Part shown: one piece after another, positions 11,691 through 23,644 of the stretch | Layout of the letters: each line of letters starts with the position of its first letter | Position numbering within the stretch: the first letter of the stretch is position 1 | Assembly: GCF_018320785.1 (NCBI RefSeq) | Contig: NC_054886.1 | Coordinates: 35,214,110 to 35,278,109 of the forward strand | Source of the DNA: Cheilinus undulatus | Lineage: Eukaryota; Chordata; Actinopteri; Labriformes; Labridae | Reading direction: 5' to 3' | Length of the DNA: 64,000 bases | The notes under the pieces: generated by a model | The model's database searches: none | What the model was told of the DNA's origin: nothing | The model's input: only the letters and a program-made list of their open reading frames with translations | Program-made: the position numbers and the translations under genes

Positions 11691-11814
11691 TAAGGATTTC
11701 TGGGGGAATAACATTTCAAATGAAGACATTAAAGAGCCACGAATAATCACAAAAGTGCCACGGACAGTCTGATGATGATGATGATGATGAAGATGAAGAG
11801 GAAACAGCAGGACT

Positions 11815-12472
11815 CCATGGTGCTCTTTGATTGGTTTATTTTGTCAGCAGCCTCATGCACATCGAGGAACATCAACCTGCACAGACACTGAGCTGCTGTG
11901 TTTAAACTGCGTATCCCACAATGCATCAGTGCAGCTCTCCCTGTGCTTCGTAACCACATGAAACATCAGAATGAAAATATAAAGATCATTCAGAGTCAGT
12001 CCTAGAAAAGTGACATCATTGCACGTTAACGGCGGTCTTACAAAGGTCAAACAGCGCCACACAGAGGTAGAGGATAGAAAAATAGAATATTTTACAAACA
12101 TTGAATAGAAAGTCTGACATAAAAATATCTAGAAACACCACATTCTGACGTCGACATTCACTGTTCACTGTCACGTCCTCATGCAGACAGACCAGAGATA
12201 ATTTACATCCTCCTGCAGACTCAGTCCTCGTCACACACCTGCACAGGTGAGGAGGACCCCAGGGTGCTCAACACTCCTCCCACAATCCTCCAGGTGGACT
12301 CAGACACACGCATGCGCCGTGACAGAGTCCTCTGAACACCTGTAAACACCTGCTTCAGCTTCCACTGTGACGTCACGTGGAAAACGTCGCCGTGACGCTT
12401 CCGGGTCGACGGTTCAAATCCTGAAGCTTTAAGTTGATTCCACAGCAGCCTCGCTGCCGCGTCACTTCCTGT
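11815..12472 (-). terminator. egr4: egr4 3' UTR with poly-A signal
   Basis: Downstream of the egr4 stop codon the - strand reaches AATAAA at 11840-11835 (TTTATT on the + strand) after about 630 bases, a normal 3' UTR length. No other AATAAA is closer. A palindromic TGACGTCA lies at about 12,370 within the UTR-encoding DNA. The end point is inferred from the hexamer. Confidence 0.6.
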
Positions 12473-14574
<2,102 letters not shown>

Positions 14575-14689
14575 CTCGGTTGTGCTGATGTGTTAAAAAA
14601 AAAAAACCAGACAGGAGAGAGAGATCCCGGTATTAATCCGCGAGCTGCGACTCTTAGTCCCGTTACTCTGCTCGGTGATGCTGAAGATG

Positions 14690-14851
14690 CTGGACTCCCT
14701 CTGCTCGGCGCCTCTTTTATACTCTCCGTCTCCTAGGTAACTCCCGAGCCCGCCTCATTGGTCGAGGGATTCCCCCCGCCGCGCGCTTCGTAGCTGCCCA
14801 AACATGGGCTGCATCCGGCTGTGACGGCGGGTATCCCCATACCATAAAAGG
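14690..14851 (-). promoter_or_regulatory. egr4: egr4 core promoter: TATA, CCAAT, ETS site and CArG box
   Basis: On the - strand, TATAAAA lies at 14721-14715, about 140 bases before the ATG, predicting a start near 14,690. Upstream are a CCAAT box (14761-14757), an ETS core CCGGAT (14818-14813), an imperfect CArG CCAAACATGG (14798-14807) and a perfect CArG box CCATAAAAGG (14842-14851; CC, six A/T, GG). CArG plus ETS sites are the serum response elements bound by SRF and ternary-complex factors, the known control of EGR-family immediate-early genes. The transcription start is inferred. Confidence 0.75.
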
Positions 14852-14879
14852 ACAGGCGGCAGAGCGACGTAGACTCCGA

Positions 14880-16015
14880 GGAGAGAGGGGTTTCCTTCAC
14901 TGCGGCAACAGAGGAGGAGGAGGGAGGAGGGGGGGGTTATACAACCAGAGAGGGATGCAGCAAGGATGGAGCAAAGATGTAGTATTGTCGTTTTTATGGA
15001 CAAACAGACACAATGCTGCAGTCTGGGCTCGTGCCCTGAGTTTTACCTCACAGGAGGAGCCTTAGAGCCTGCAGCAGCTGCACAGGAACCCTCTAAGTGT
15101 CTGCTTTAGGTGGGGGGGTCAGGATTTCAAACTGGGACTCTTTCCACCTGCATGTATGAGCTCATGGCGCAGTTTTATTCTGCACCTTTCAGCACCATGG
15201 GGAGAGCCTCATGAAAAACCCCATTTACCATCACTGAGTTAAAAAGCAGCTAAATAAGAAGCAAACTGAGCATGTGCAGTCTTCAGAGTCTCACTAAAGT
15301 AGGTCACAGTGGTTTTAGATATGGGCCATGTCCTGAATCAACCCTGCCACCATGCTGTAGTGCTGTTTGAGCTCACTCATTCTATCCCACAATGCATCTG
15401 GTAAGAAAACGAAGTGAATAGCTTGCATTTATCAACCGACTTTTTGGCCTATCAGAGCCTAAAGGAGGACTCAGACTGACTGCAGTCTGGTAATCATCTC
15501 CTGTGTACATCAACATATCTCAAGAGCATGCACTGCTGCACACACTGCTAGGCAGATGTGCTGCATGTGTGCACATATACAGATGCATGCACATACTGCA
15601 CCATTCTGCAGTTAAACGGTTCTGTTGTTGTGCAGTGCATGCTTACATACACATGTGCATGCATGCATTTGAGAGCCAGTATCTCTGTCCCACATTTGAA
15701 TCATTTTAAAGTCTTCATGAAAGCCGACACGGTATCACATGAAGAGCAGAAAGACTGGCTCTGATTACTGAGCTGTGCCAAATCATAGATATTTCTAAAG
15801 AGACAGAATTCCCATCATTCCTAGGGAGGCTGGACCAACTTCAGCTGCAAGAAAGATCATTGTAACTTGAAGTTCTTGAGCTTTTGTCCCACTGTTCCAG
15901 TCATGTGACCACTTTTACTCTGCAGGTCATGCCTCCCTATTCACTCCACATTCACATCCTGAGAGCAAAGAAAAAAAAAGTGATACAAAAAATGGAAAAA
16001 TTGTAAGGACAAAAA
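14880..16015. other. no gene recognised
   Basis: Upstream flank of egr4: a purine-rich GAGGAGGAGG tract near 14,910-14,935, a TGCATGCA-rich segment at 15,530-15,670 with two overlapping short frames that look fortuitous, and poly-A runs at 15,968 and 16,010. No conserved coding sequence. Confidence 0.4.
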
Positions 16016-16131
16016 AAAAAAAAAAAAAAAAAATGGAGGGCATTAAGTGGCAAAAATGGACTACAGGAAACAAAACGGGTTAAGGGAGGCAAAAATGGTT
16101 GGGAAAATGGTGAAAAACAGTTAAAAAGGTC

Positions 16132-17112
16132 TACTCTCTTGGTTTATCAGGGTCCATTCTCTGGGTTTATCAGGGTCCATTCTCTGGTTTATCAGGGTCC
16201 ATTCTCTGGTTTATCAGGGTCCATTCTCTGGTTTATCAGGGTCCATTCTCTGGTTTATCAGGGTCCATTCTCTGATTTATCAGGGTCCATTCTCTGGTTT
16301 ATCAGGGTCCATTCTCTGGTTTATCAGGGTCCATTCTCTGGTTTATCAGGGTCCACTCTCTGGGTTTATCAGGGTCCATTCTCTGGGTTTATCAGGGTCC
16401 ATTCTCTGGGTTTATCAGGGTCCATTCTCTGGTTTATCAGGGTCCATTCTCTGGGTTTATAAGGGTCCATTCTCTGGGTTTATCAGGGTCCATTCTCTGG
16501 GTTGATCAGGTCCATTCTCTGGGTTTATCAGGGTCCATTCTCTGGTTTATCAGGGTCCATTCTCTGGGTTTATCTGGGTCCTCTCTCTGGGTTTATCTGG
16601 GTCCTCTCTCTGGGTTTATAAGGGTCCATTCTCTGGGTTTATCAGGGTCCATTCTCTGGTTTATCAGGGTCCATTCTCTGGGTTTATAAGGGTCCATTCT
16701 CTGGGTTTATCAGGGTCCATTCTCTGGGTTGATCAGGTCCATTCTCTGGGTTTATCAGGGTCCATTCTCTGGTTTATCAGGGTCCATTCTCTGGTTTATC
16801 AGGGTCCATTCTCTGGTTTATCAGGGTCCACTCTCTGGGTTTATCAGGGTCCATTCTCTGGGTTTATAAGGGTCCATTCTCTGGGTTTATCAGGGTCCAT
16901 TCTCTGGTTTATCAGGGTCCATTCTCTGGGTTTATCAGGGTCCATTCTCTGGGTTTATCAGGGTCCATTCTCTGGGTTGATCAGGTCCATTCTCTGGGTT
17001 TATCAGGGTCCATTCTCTGGTTTATCAGGGTCCATTCTCTGGGTTTATCTGGGTCCTCTCTCTGGGTTTATCTGGGTCCTCTCTCTGGGTTTATCAGGGT
17101 CCATTCTCTGGG
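16132..17112. repeat. 22-23 bp minisatellite, about 42 copies
   Basis: The unit GGTTTATCAGGGTCCATTCTCT (with or without an extra G) repeats continuously. Variants include GGGTTTATAAGG, GGGTTGATCAGGTCC and TTTATCTGGGTCCTCTCTCT, and these variants recur in the same order (16,505-16,600 versus 16,730-17,090), showing higher-order duplication of multi-unit blocks. The 107-residue frame across it is a repeat artefact. Confidence 0.95.
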
Positions 17113-18240
17113 ACATTGAACTGTTTTAAAGAATAATATGAAGGTCCTGGTTAAATTTTTGCACTAGTTTCCTGTTTGCTCAGTTTATTGTCTAAAGTTT
17201 TACTCATATTTAGTCACATTTGATTTATATAAGTGATGATGGGACTGAAGGTAAAAAGACACTTTGGTGCAGAAACATCTGGTATATGTTTCTGTAGTTG
17301 GTAGGTTTGCCCTGATTTTTGCCTTACAGGTAGAGTACTTCCTGCTAAGAGCACCTTTAGAGAATAATCCCTCTAGGATTTATATTTGATCATATTAAAT
17401 CTCCAGAAATCTCTGTGCTGGTGTGGGAAAATGATGCAGCAGATGATCTGAGCATATGTATGTCAGTGCGTCCTCCTCTGGTGGAGTTTTGCCCTAGTTT
17501 TTCTGATGTGATGCTCACCTTCTCATGTTTTTGTTTACATCTAATGACATGACATTCACAGATAATGAAACAGGATGAAAATGATGCAGTTAAAAGACGC
17601 ATTTGTTATTTTTACACGTTTGATGAGGTTTCAGCTGAAAGGTGTCGCAGCAAATCCTGCAGCTGTTTTCTGTCAGCCATCTTTTCCTCACAGATGAACG
17701 CTGAAGCGACAGACACAGGCGGCGTTTTGCCAGCAGGAGACGTTTCTCGTGTTTGTCTCTGAGGAGCGGCGTGTGAAGAAGCCGTTGGTGTCGCACTGAC
17801 ACAGCTCTGCAGTGCTGCAGAGACGGAGAGAGAGATGATTGCACATTACTGCCCCACATGTGACATTCCTGCACACCACCGCCTCAGCCTCATATGTGAT
17901 GCTGTCTCCATGGAAACGGGAGGAGATTCAGGGCAGGCGTTATGTAAAATAGAGTCAGAAATAGAAGCAGAGACTTTGTACTTTTTCTTTTTCCATTTTA
18001 ATTCTATTTTCCACACGACGCTGACGTGAATAAGGAGCATCAAGCAGCAGCCTTAATGAAGTCACTGTGGTGCCACTGTTAATTACAGCAGGGTTATAAA
18101 TACTGGCAGGACAAGAGATGTCATGATACTAGAACTAAAAACCTCTACATGAAGCCAGAACACATAAAAGATGATACAACCCAGCTTCAATAATAAAAAC
18201 TGCAAGAAAATGACCATAACCGACTAAAATGTGTTTGCAC
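17113..18240. other. no gene recognised
   Basis: Mixed-composition DNA with several overlapping short frames on both strands around 17.56-18.04 kb, none with a recognisable motif or splice structure. Nothing supported. Confidence 0.35.
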
Positions 18241-18244
18241 TGCT

Positions 18245-19195
18245 CTAAAACCTCTCTCTACTTTTCAGCATTGATTGTTCCACGCCATAGGCACCAATGC
18301 AACCCCAGACCATCAGAGATGCAGGCTTTAGACCTGAGCCAGGAGAACAAGCTGGATGCTCCCTCTGCTCTTTAGTCCTCAGGACACGGCATCTATGATT
18401 TCCTCTGACCACAGAACAGTTTTCCATGTTTCCTCTGACCAGAGAACAGTTTTCCATGTTTCCTCTGACCACAGAACAGTTTTCCATGTTTCCTCTGACC
18501 ACAGAACAGTTTTCCATGTTTCTTCTGACCACAGAACAGTTTTCCATGTTTCCTCTGACCACAGAACAGTTTTCCATGTTTCCTCTGACCACAGAACAGT
18601 TTTCCATATTTCCTCTGACCACAGAACAGTTTTCCATGTTTCTTCTGACCACAAAACAGTTTTCCATGTTTCCTCTGACCACAGAACAGTTTTCCATGTT
18701 TCCTCTGACCACAGAACAGTTTTCCATGTTTCTTCTGACCACAGAACAGTTTTCCATGTTTCCTCTGACCACAGAACAGTTTTCCATGTTTCCTCTGACC
18801 ACAGAACAGTTTTCCATATTTCCTCTGACCACAGAACAGTTTTCCATGTTTCTTCTGACCACAGAACAGTTTTCCATGTTTCCTCTGACCACAGAACAGT
18901 TTTCCATGTTTCCTCTGACCACAGAACAGTTTTCCATATTTCCTCTGACCACAGAACAGTTTTCCATGTTTCCTCTGACCACAGAGCAGTTTTCCATATT
19001 TCCTCTGACCACAGAACAGTTTTCCATGTTTCCTCAGTCCATGTTAAATGAGCTTTGGTCCAGAGAAGATGGCAGTGTTTCTGGATCCTGTTCACATATG
19101 GCTTCGTTTTTTCATGATCAAGTACAGAATCATACACGTTTTTATGCAGTGGCCCCTGAGGGCCCCAAGATCCCCTGCATCGAAAACTGACCTGT
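18245..19195 (-). pseudogene. Tc1/mariner-superfamily transposase fossil with internal minisatellite
   Basis: On the - strand the flanks of the repeat encode recognisable transposase pieces. Upstream is LWTKAHLTWTEETWKTVLWSE (19,070-19,000), corresponding to the transposase block around the second catalytic Asp, usually W.TVLWSDES. Downstream, frame-shifted, are HRCRVLRTKEQREHP and KPASLMVWGCIGAYG (18,400-18,260), the conserved LMVWG block before the third acidic residue. Between them a 10-codon unit is amplified. In this copy the Asp position of the block reads Glu (WSEE). The element is dead: it is frame-shifted and truncated at both ends. Confidence 0.75.
18400..19035 (-). repeat. 30-bp in-frame minisatellite derived from a transposase motif, about 21 copies
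   Basis: The unit is 30 bp (on the + strand TTTCCATGTTTCCTCTGACC then ACAGAACAGT), repeated with single-base variants (TTTCTTC, CATATTT, ACAAAACAG). As 30 is divisible by three, the transposase frame is preserved, reading ETWKTVLWSE over and over on the - strand; the other two - strand and two + strand frames are open too. The units match the sequence immediately outside the array, so it grew in place. Confidence 0.95.
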
Positions 19196-19830
19196 TCCAA
19201 AAAGATGGGATAAGGGCAAACAGTAAAAATAGGTTAACTGTGGCAAAAGAGTTGAAGAAAAGTGGCAAAAATGGGTTAAATGTGTCAAAAATGGTGGAGA
19301 AAATGGGTTAAAAAGTGGCAGAATTTGGTTGAAAGATGCCAAAGAAAAGTAAAAGCCTGCAGGAACAGGATAAAAGTGGCAAAAAAGGGCAAAATCAACA
19401 AAAATGAGTTACTCACGGCAAAAATGGGCGAAAATTGGTTCAAACAGGCTATTTTTACCATAAAAATGTGGTTACAAGCGGCAACAAATGTGTATAAAGC
19501 AGCAAAAGTGGGTTAAAGGAAGAGAAAAAAGGGTCAGGACTAAATAAAGCCAAAAAAGTGGCTAAATAGGAAAAAAAAAGTGCCATTTGTGCCCTTTTTA
19601 TTCATTTCTATTTGCCCCCCCCCCTTTATTTTCCTATTTAGCCACTTTTTTTTTTTTTTGCTTTATTTTGCCCCCTTTAACCCAATCCTGACACTCTTTT
19701 TTTCTCTTATTTACACGTTTTGCCACTTTGAACCCATTTTTGCTGCTTTATACACATTTGTTGCCACTTTTATCCTGTTCTTTTTATCCAGAAAAGTGAA
19801 TAAATGTAAAATATCTGAATGAAACAGGTC
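19196..19830. repeat. A-rich array folding into a long imperfect hairpin
   Basis: 19,196-19,575 has the ggcaaaaatggg word pattern. The stretch 19,470-19,578 recurs inverted at 19,630-19,768; for example CAACAAATGTGTATAAAGCA pairs with TGCTTTATACACATTTGTTG and AAAAGTGGCTAAATAGGAAA with TTTCCTATTTAGCCACTTTT. A poly-C run marks the loop side at about 19,613. It is probably a rearranged piece of a family-A hAT interior. Confidence 0.65.
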
Positions 19831-20369
19831 AGCAGGTGTGGTAGTGCAGCTTTAAGACTTTATTAATCAGGGTTCATATTCCAGCCTCCTCGTTCCTCCA
19901 GACCTGCTCTCCCACTCACGTTTGCTCCCAGGCTGACAGGAAATACCAATCAGTTGACCAATGGGATGAGCCGGCCATAATCTGTCAGTGATGGATGACG
20001 GCGGCGGTGGTGGCGAGGACAGGCACCCCTCACACATGTACACGTGAACGGGCTATAACGAGAGGCAGGAGTGATGAGCGAGGGGGCGAAGAAGAAGAAG
20101 TAAAAGAGGCTGTTGCCATGGCGCCGTGCCACCTTCTGCTCCCTCCACCTGTTAGAAACCACACAGGCCGTCTGATGGAGCTTCATGGAGGTCTTCACTG
20201 GCGTCACTGAGTCTCCTGCCTGTGTTTTCATGTCTGTGGTCATCCGTTCATGCGTCTGTCAGATAATCAGAGCGTCTGTCAGCTGTTTAAAACTTCCTGT
20301 CTCTGTGTATTTCTCGTTTCACGCCTGTCTCTTTGCCAGAATTATGAGGAGACTGTTTTTCATCTAAAC
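19831..20369. other. no gene recognised
   Basis: Unique-looking DNA with a CpG-containing purine-rich segment at 20,000-20,110. No splice-bounded coding segment recognised. Confidence 0.35.
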
Positions 20370-21999
20370 CAGGGGGTCTTGACCCCCGAAATAAAGGTGC
20401 CACAGACCGGGGACCCCCACTGGACCTGAAGGTGGATGAACACGGCCATGCACATTCAAGATAGTCATCTGCATACAAAGTCACCCATAAGGGGGGTAAA
20501 TGGGAGCGCTTTAGCCCAGCTAAACTGGGGGCCCTGGGCTCTCTTTTTTAAACGGTTTGTGCAGTACACTGATCATCAACTGGTGACCTGGGGGCCAGAT
20601 CAGGCCATTTTTTTTTTTTGGTTATTTTTTGCCACTTTTATGTAATTTATGCCACTTATAACCCATTTCTGCTACTTTTAAAATCCAAGTTAACCACCTT
20701 TCCCGCCATTTTTTTTGCCACTATTAACCCATTTAGCTATTTTTAACTTTTAATTTTTATTTTTAAGAGGGCTACTTACTACACAAATGAATTATAAAGA
20801 TATTTGTTTCTTTGCTAAGCATATACCACAGCTTAACTTCACAATGGACCATGATTTTGCTGACCCTACCTTCAGGTACAGTGGGGGTCCCTGGTCTCTG
20901 GCACCTTTACTTTGGGGGTCGTGAGTTGAAAAGGCTGAGAACCTCTCGGTTAGAGAGTTAAAAATGGGTGATTAATGGCAAAATGGGTTGTGGCACAAAG
21001 GGACAGAAATTGGCAGAAAAAGTTGTGAAAAGAGGATAAAATGCAAGAAAAAATGGTAGAAGAGGAAAAAGGGAGTGAAAGGTATCAAAAATTGGTTACA
21101 AATGAGAAAAAATAGTGCAAAAAAGTAATGAAAAGGGGTTAAAAAGTCGCAAAAATAGAAGGGAAGTGTCAAAAAGAGTGACACAAAGGGGATAAAACAT
21201 GCAGGAAAAGTGGTTTGAGTGGGTTAAAGAATGGCAAAAACTGGGTTAAAGAGGCAACAAGTGTCAAAAATGTGTTAAAAGCAGTAAAAATTGATTTTAA
21301 GGTTGCAAAAATTGTTGAAAAAATGTAATAAAATGGGTTAAAAGTGGCAAAAATTGATGTTAAAGTAGCAAAAATTGTTGAAAAAAATGCAAGAAAAAGG
21401 GGTTAAAAAGTGGCAAAAATAGAAGAAAAGTGTCAAAATAGATATGAATGGCACAAAGAGGATAAAACATGCAGGGAAAGTGGTTCAACAAGGGGTTAAA
21501 AGTGCAAAAAATATTGGGTTACAGAGGCAAAAAGGAGCAACAAGGGGTTAAAAGTGTAAAAAATGTGTTAATACTGGTGCTAAATCCCAACTGTGGAGGG
21601 CCTATTCTCTGGGATTTTTTAGGGGCCCAGCCAACTCTGTTGTCAGGTCTTTCTCCTTGTGTCCTGCTATGTTATGGATAATAGGGATAGATCTCACTAG
21701 TGATGCCTAAAAATGGCCTGCGTTTTGAAAGAAAGTACAAATAGTACTACAATAATTTTTGAATCTGACCAAAATATTTATTTAATTTTGTTTATGTGAA
21801 AGTCCAGCCCCCAGAGTTTCTGTTTAGACTAAATCTGGCCTGTGTGCGAATGTAGTTGATGACCCCTGGTGTAGCATATAGGCCTCTTAAAAATGTAAAT
21901 CTATTTTGTAAAAAAAACAACAACAACAAAACAAACAAAAAACAAAACAAAACAAAAAGCAGGTTAAAAAATTGAAAAAAAAAAAGGTTAAAAATGGCA

Positions 22000-22031
<32 letters not shown>

Positions 22032-22686
22032 ACTGGGGAAAAGGTGGTGAAACTGGATCTTAAAAGTAGCAGAAATGGGTTAGCATGGCAAAAATTATAT
22101 AAGAATGGCAAAAAACAACAGAAGAAAAGGCAAAAATGTGGCAAAACGGAATTAAAAAGTGGCTGAAAAAGCTTTAAATTGGCAAAAATTGGTGGAAATC
22201 TGGTGAAATGGGAAGAAAAATCGATATAAACTGGCAAAATAGTGCTAACTGACAAATTAAAAATAGGTGGATACTGGCAGAAATCAGTCTAACTGGCAAA
22301 AATGGGCATATCAGATAGTAAGATGTGGTTAAAATGGGAAACAATGGAAATAAAAAGTGGTCAAATGGGGTTAATAGCGGTAATAATGGGTCAACAGAGG
22401 CAACATTAGAATTATGTAGCAAGAATTTATTTCGAAGTGGCAAAAACAAGCAGAAAAAGTGGTGGAAATAGAAAAATGGCACACAAATAAGTGTTAAATG
22501 GCAAAAATGTGTTAAAATTTGTGGGATAAAAATGATGTAAGCTGGTTAAAATTTGTCAAAACTGGTGTGAAGTGGCAACAGTTAAATTTTAAAAATATTC
22601 TTATTTTTTTTCAGGGAATCTGGGGACCCCCGCTCAGTGTCTCACGGCCCTCAGTGGGGTCCCAACTCCAAGGTTGGGAACCACTG
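20370..22686. mobile_element. hAT-like element, family A, with a nested element inside
   Basis: The left end CAGGGGGTCTTGACC and right end GGTTGGGAACCACTG are diverged inverted repeats flanked by ATCTAAAC (20362-20369) and ATCTAAAG (22687-22694), 7 of 8 bases identical. The subterminal segments AATAAAGGTGCCACAGAC and GACCCCCGCTCAGTGTCTCA match those of the cleaner copy at 49,797-50,818. The interior is an A-rich ggcaaaaatgg array; no transposase. Confidence 0.75.
20567..21868. mobile_element. hAT-like element, family B, nested in the family A copy
   Basis: The left end CACTGATCATCAACTGGTG and right end GTAGTTGATGACCCCTG are inverted repeats, flanked by GTGCAGTA (20559-20566) and GTGTAGCA (21869-21876), 6 of 8 identical. 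The right third (GGATAGATCTCAC, ACTAAATCTGGCC) matches 30,190-30,463. Inside, 20,700-20,940 is an inverted piece of family A (its terminus reads CAGCCTTTTCAACTCACGAC on the - strand), so at least three events are stacked. Confidence 0.7.
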
Positions 22687-22699
22687 ATCTAAAGAACCC

Positions 22700-23155
22700 C
22701 CTCCTGATTTTTCTTTCACATAGGTGCCACACTTAAACTTCTCAGACCATCTAACCAATCCAGAATCCTGCCTGATTTAACCTTTTCTCTAGGTGTTCTT
22801 TTGTCTTCATGGTGTAATGGTGGCCACAATTGATTTTTCGTGTTTTATTTCTCAAAAAAAAAAAAAAAAAAAGCCAAATTATACTGAACCTGATTGATTT
22901 TAAAGCCAGTAAAAAAGGGGTGAATACTTTTCAAAGGCACTGTAACACTTACTTTTCCAGCCTTCTGTGGCCCTGCCCCTACTTTTCTGAGATGTGTTGC
23001 AGCCATCAACATGAGCTCGTCTCAGTTTCAACATCTGATGTGTTGTTTCTGCCCTCAATAGATCTGACATCACTGACTTCTGTGTTTATTTACATTCTGC
23101 GCAGTGTCCCAGCTTTTTTGAAGCTCCGCCCCCTTCTCTGTCAGTGAATGGTGTG
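22700..23155. mobile_element. terminal fragments of Tc1/mariner elements
   Basis: 22,800-22,945 carries AAAAAGCCAAATTATACTGA and GAATACTTTTCAAAGGCACTG, the same end as at 54,230-54,342. 22,946-23,115 (TACTTTTCCAGCC, TCAGTTTCAACATCTGATG, TTTATTTACATTCTG) matches the end of the fossil at 63,840-64,000. Both lie just upstream of the cyp17a2 promoter. Confidence 0.6.
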
Positions 23156-23270
23156 CAGTTTTAATATCCTCAGTGCTGTTAAAGATTAAATATTAAACTA
23201 CTTTTAGTTTACATTCTCACAGGAAAGTTGGTTTGCTTTTTTTAAGGAAACCGTCTGATTGGACACTGAG

Positions 23271-23278
23271 GTATTTAA
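23271..23278 (+). promoter_or_regulatory. cyp17a2: candidate TATA box of cyp17a2
   Basis: TATTTAAG lies about 370 bases before the start codon, which would put the transcript start near 23,300. It is the best TATA-like site between the transposon ends and the ATG, but the distance includes a repeat-filled leader, so the call is tentative. Confidence 0.35.
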
Positions 23279-23434
23279 GGTCGTCATGGCAACCAGTGCC
23301 ATGCAGCCTGATAACACCAAGGCTGTCTGACCATAAAAACACTCAGACTCCAGGACATGGCCAGGGTGAGGGTCTAACTCGCTCGTCTGACCCGTCCAAG
23401 GCCTGTTAGAGTGTCAGATATAAACCCTCCCTCC

Positions 23435-23640
23435 TCTGCCTCAGTCCTCAGTCTCCTCTTCATCACTCCTCGGTCTCCTCTGCCTCAGTCCTCAGTCTCC
23501 TCTGCCTCACTCCTCAGTCTCCTCTTCATCACTCCTCAGTCTCCTCTTCATCAGTCCTCGGTCTCCTCTGCCTCACTCCTCGGTCTCCTCTGCCTCACTC
23601 CTCTGTCTCCTCTTCATCACTCCTCAGTCTCCTCTTCACC
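23435..23640 (+). repeat. 22-bp CT-rich tandem repeat in the cyp17a2 leader
   Basis: Units of CCTCAGTCTCCTCTTCATCA and the variant CTCGGTCTCCTCTGCCTCA repeat about nine times and end five bases before the cyp17a2 ATG. The reading frame runs through without a stop, but the encoded Ser/Leu/Pro repeats are not part of any CYP17, so I place the start codon after them. Confidence 0.85.
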
Positions 23641-23644
23641 AGAT

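Noticed and set aside
12367-12375. CRE-like TGACGTCA sites at about 12,370 and 12,985 as egr4 promoter elements
   Set aside because: They fall in the 3' UTR and the coding exon, downstream of the promoter; a role cannot be argued from position.
16132-17112. CRISPR-like array
   Set aside because: The repeats are directly adjacent with no unique spacers, the units vary in length, and the context is vertebrate.
18245-19200. Four overlapping 230-270 codon frames
   Set aside because: A 30-bp repeat unit keeps every stop-free frame open; only the - strand frame has meaning, as a fossil transposase, and its flanks are frame-shifted.
23411-23644. N-terminal extension of the cyp17a2 frame upstream of the chosen ATG
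   Set aside because: It translates a 22-bp tandem repeat, has no CYP counterpart, and the ATG at 23645 leads directly into a normal P450 membrane anchor.
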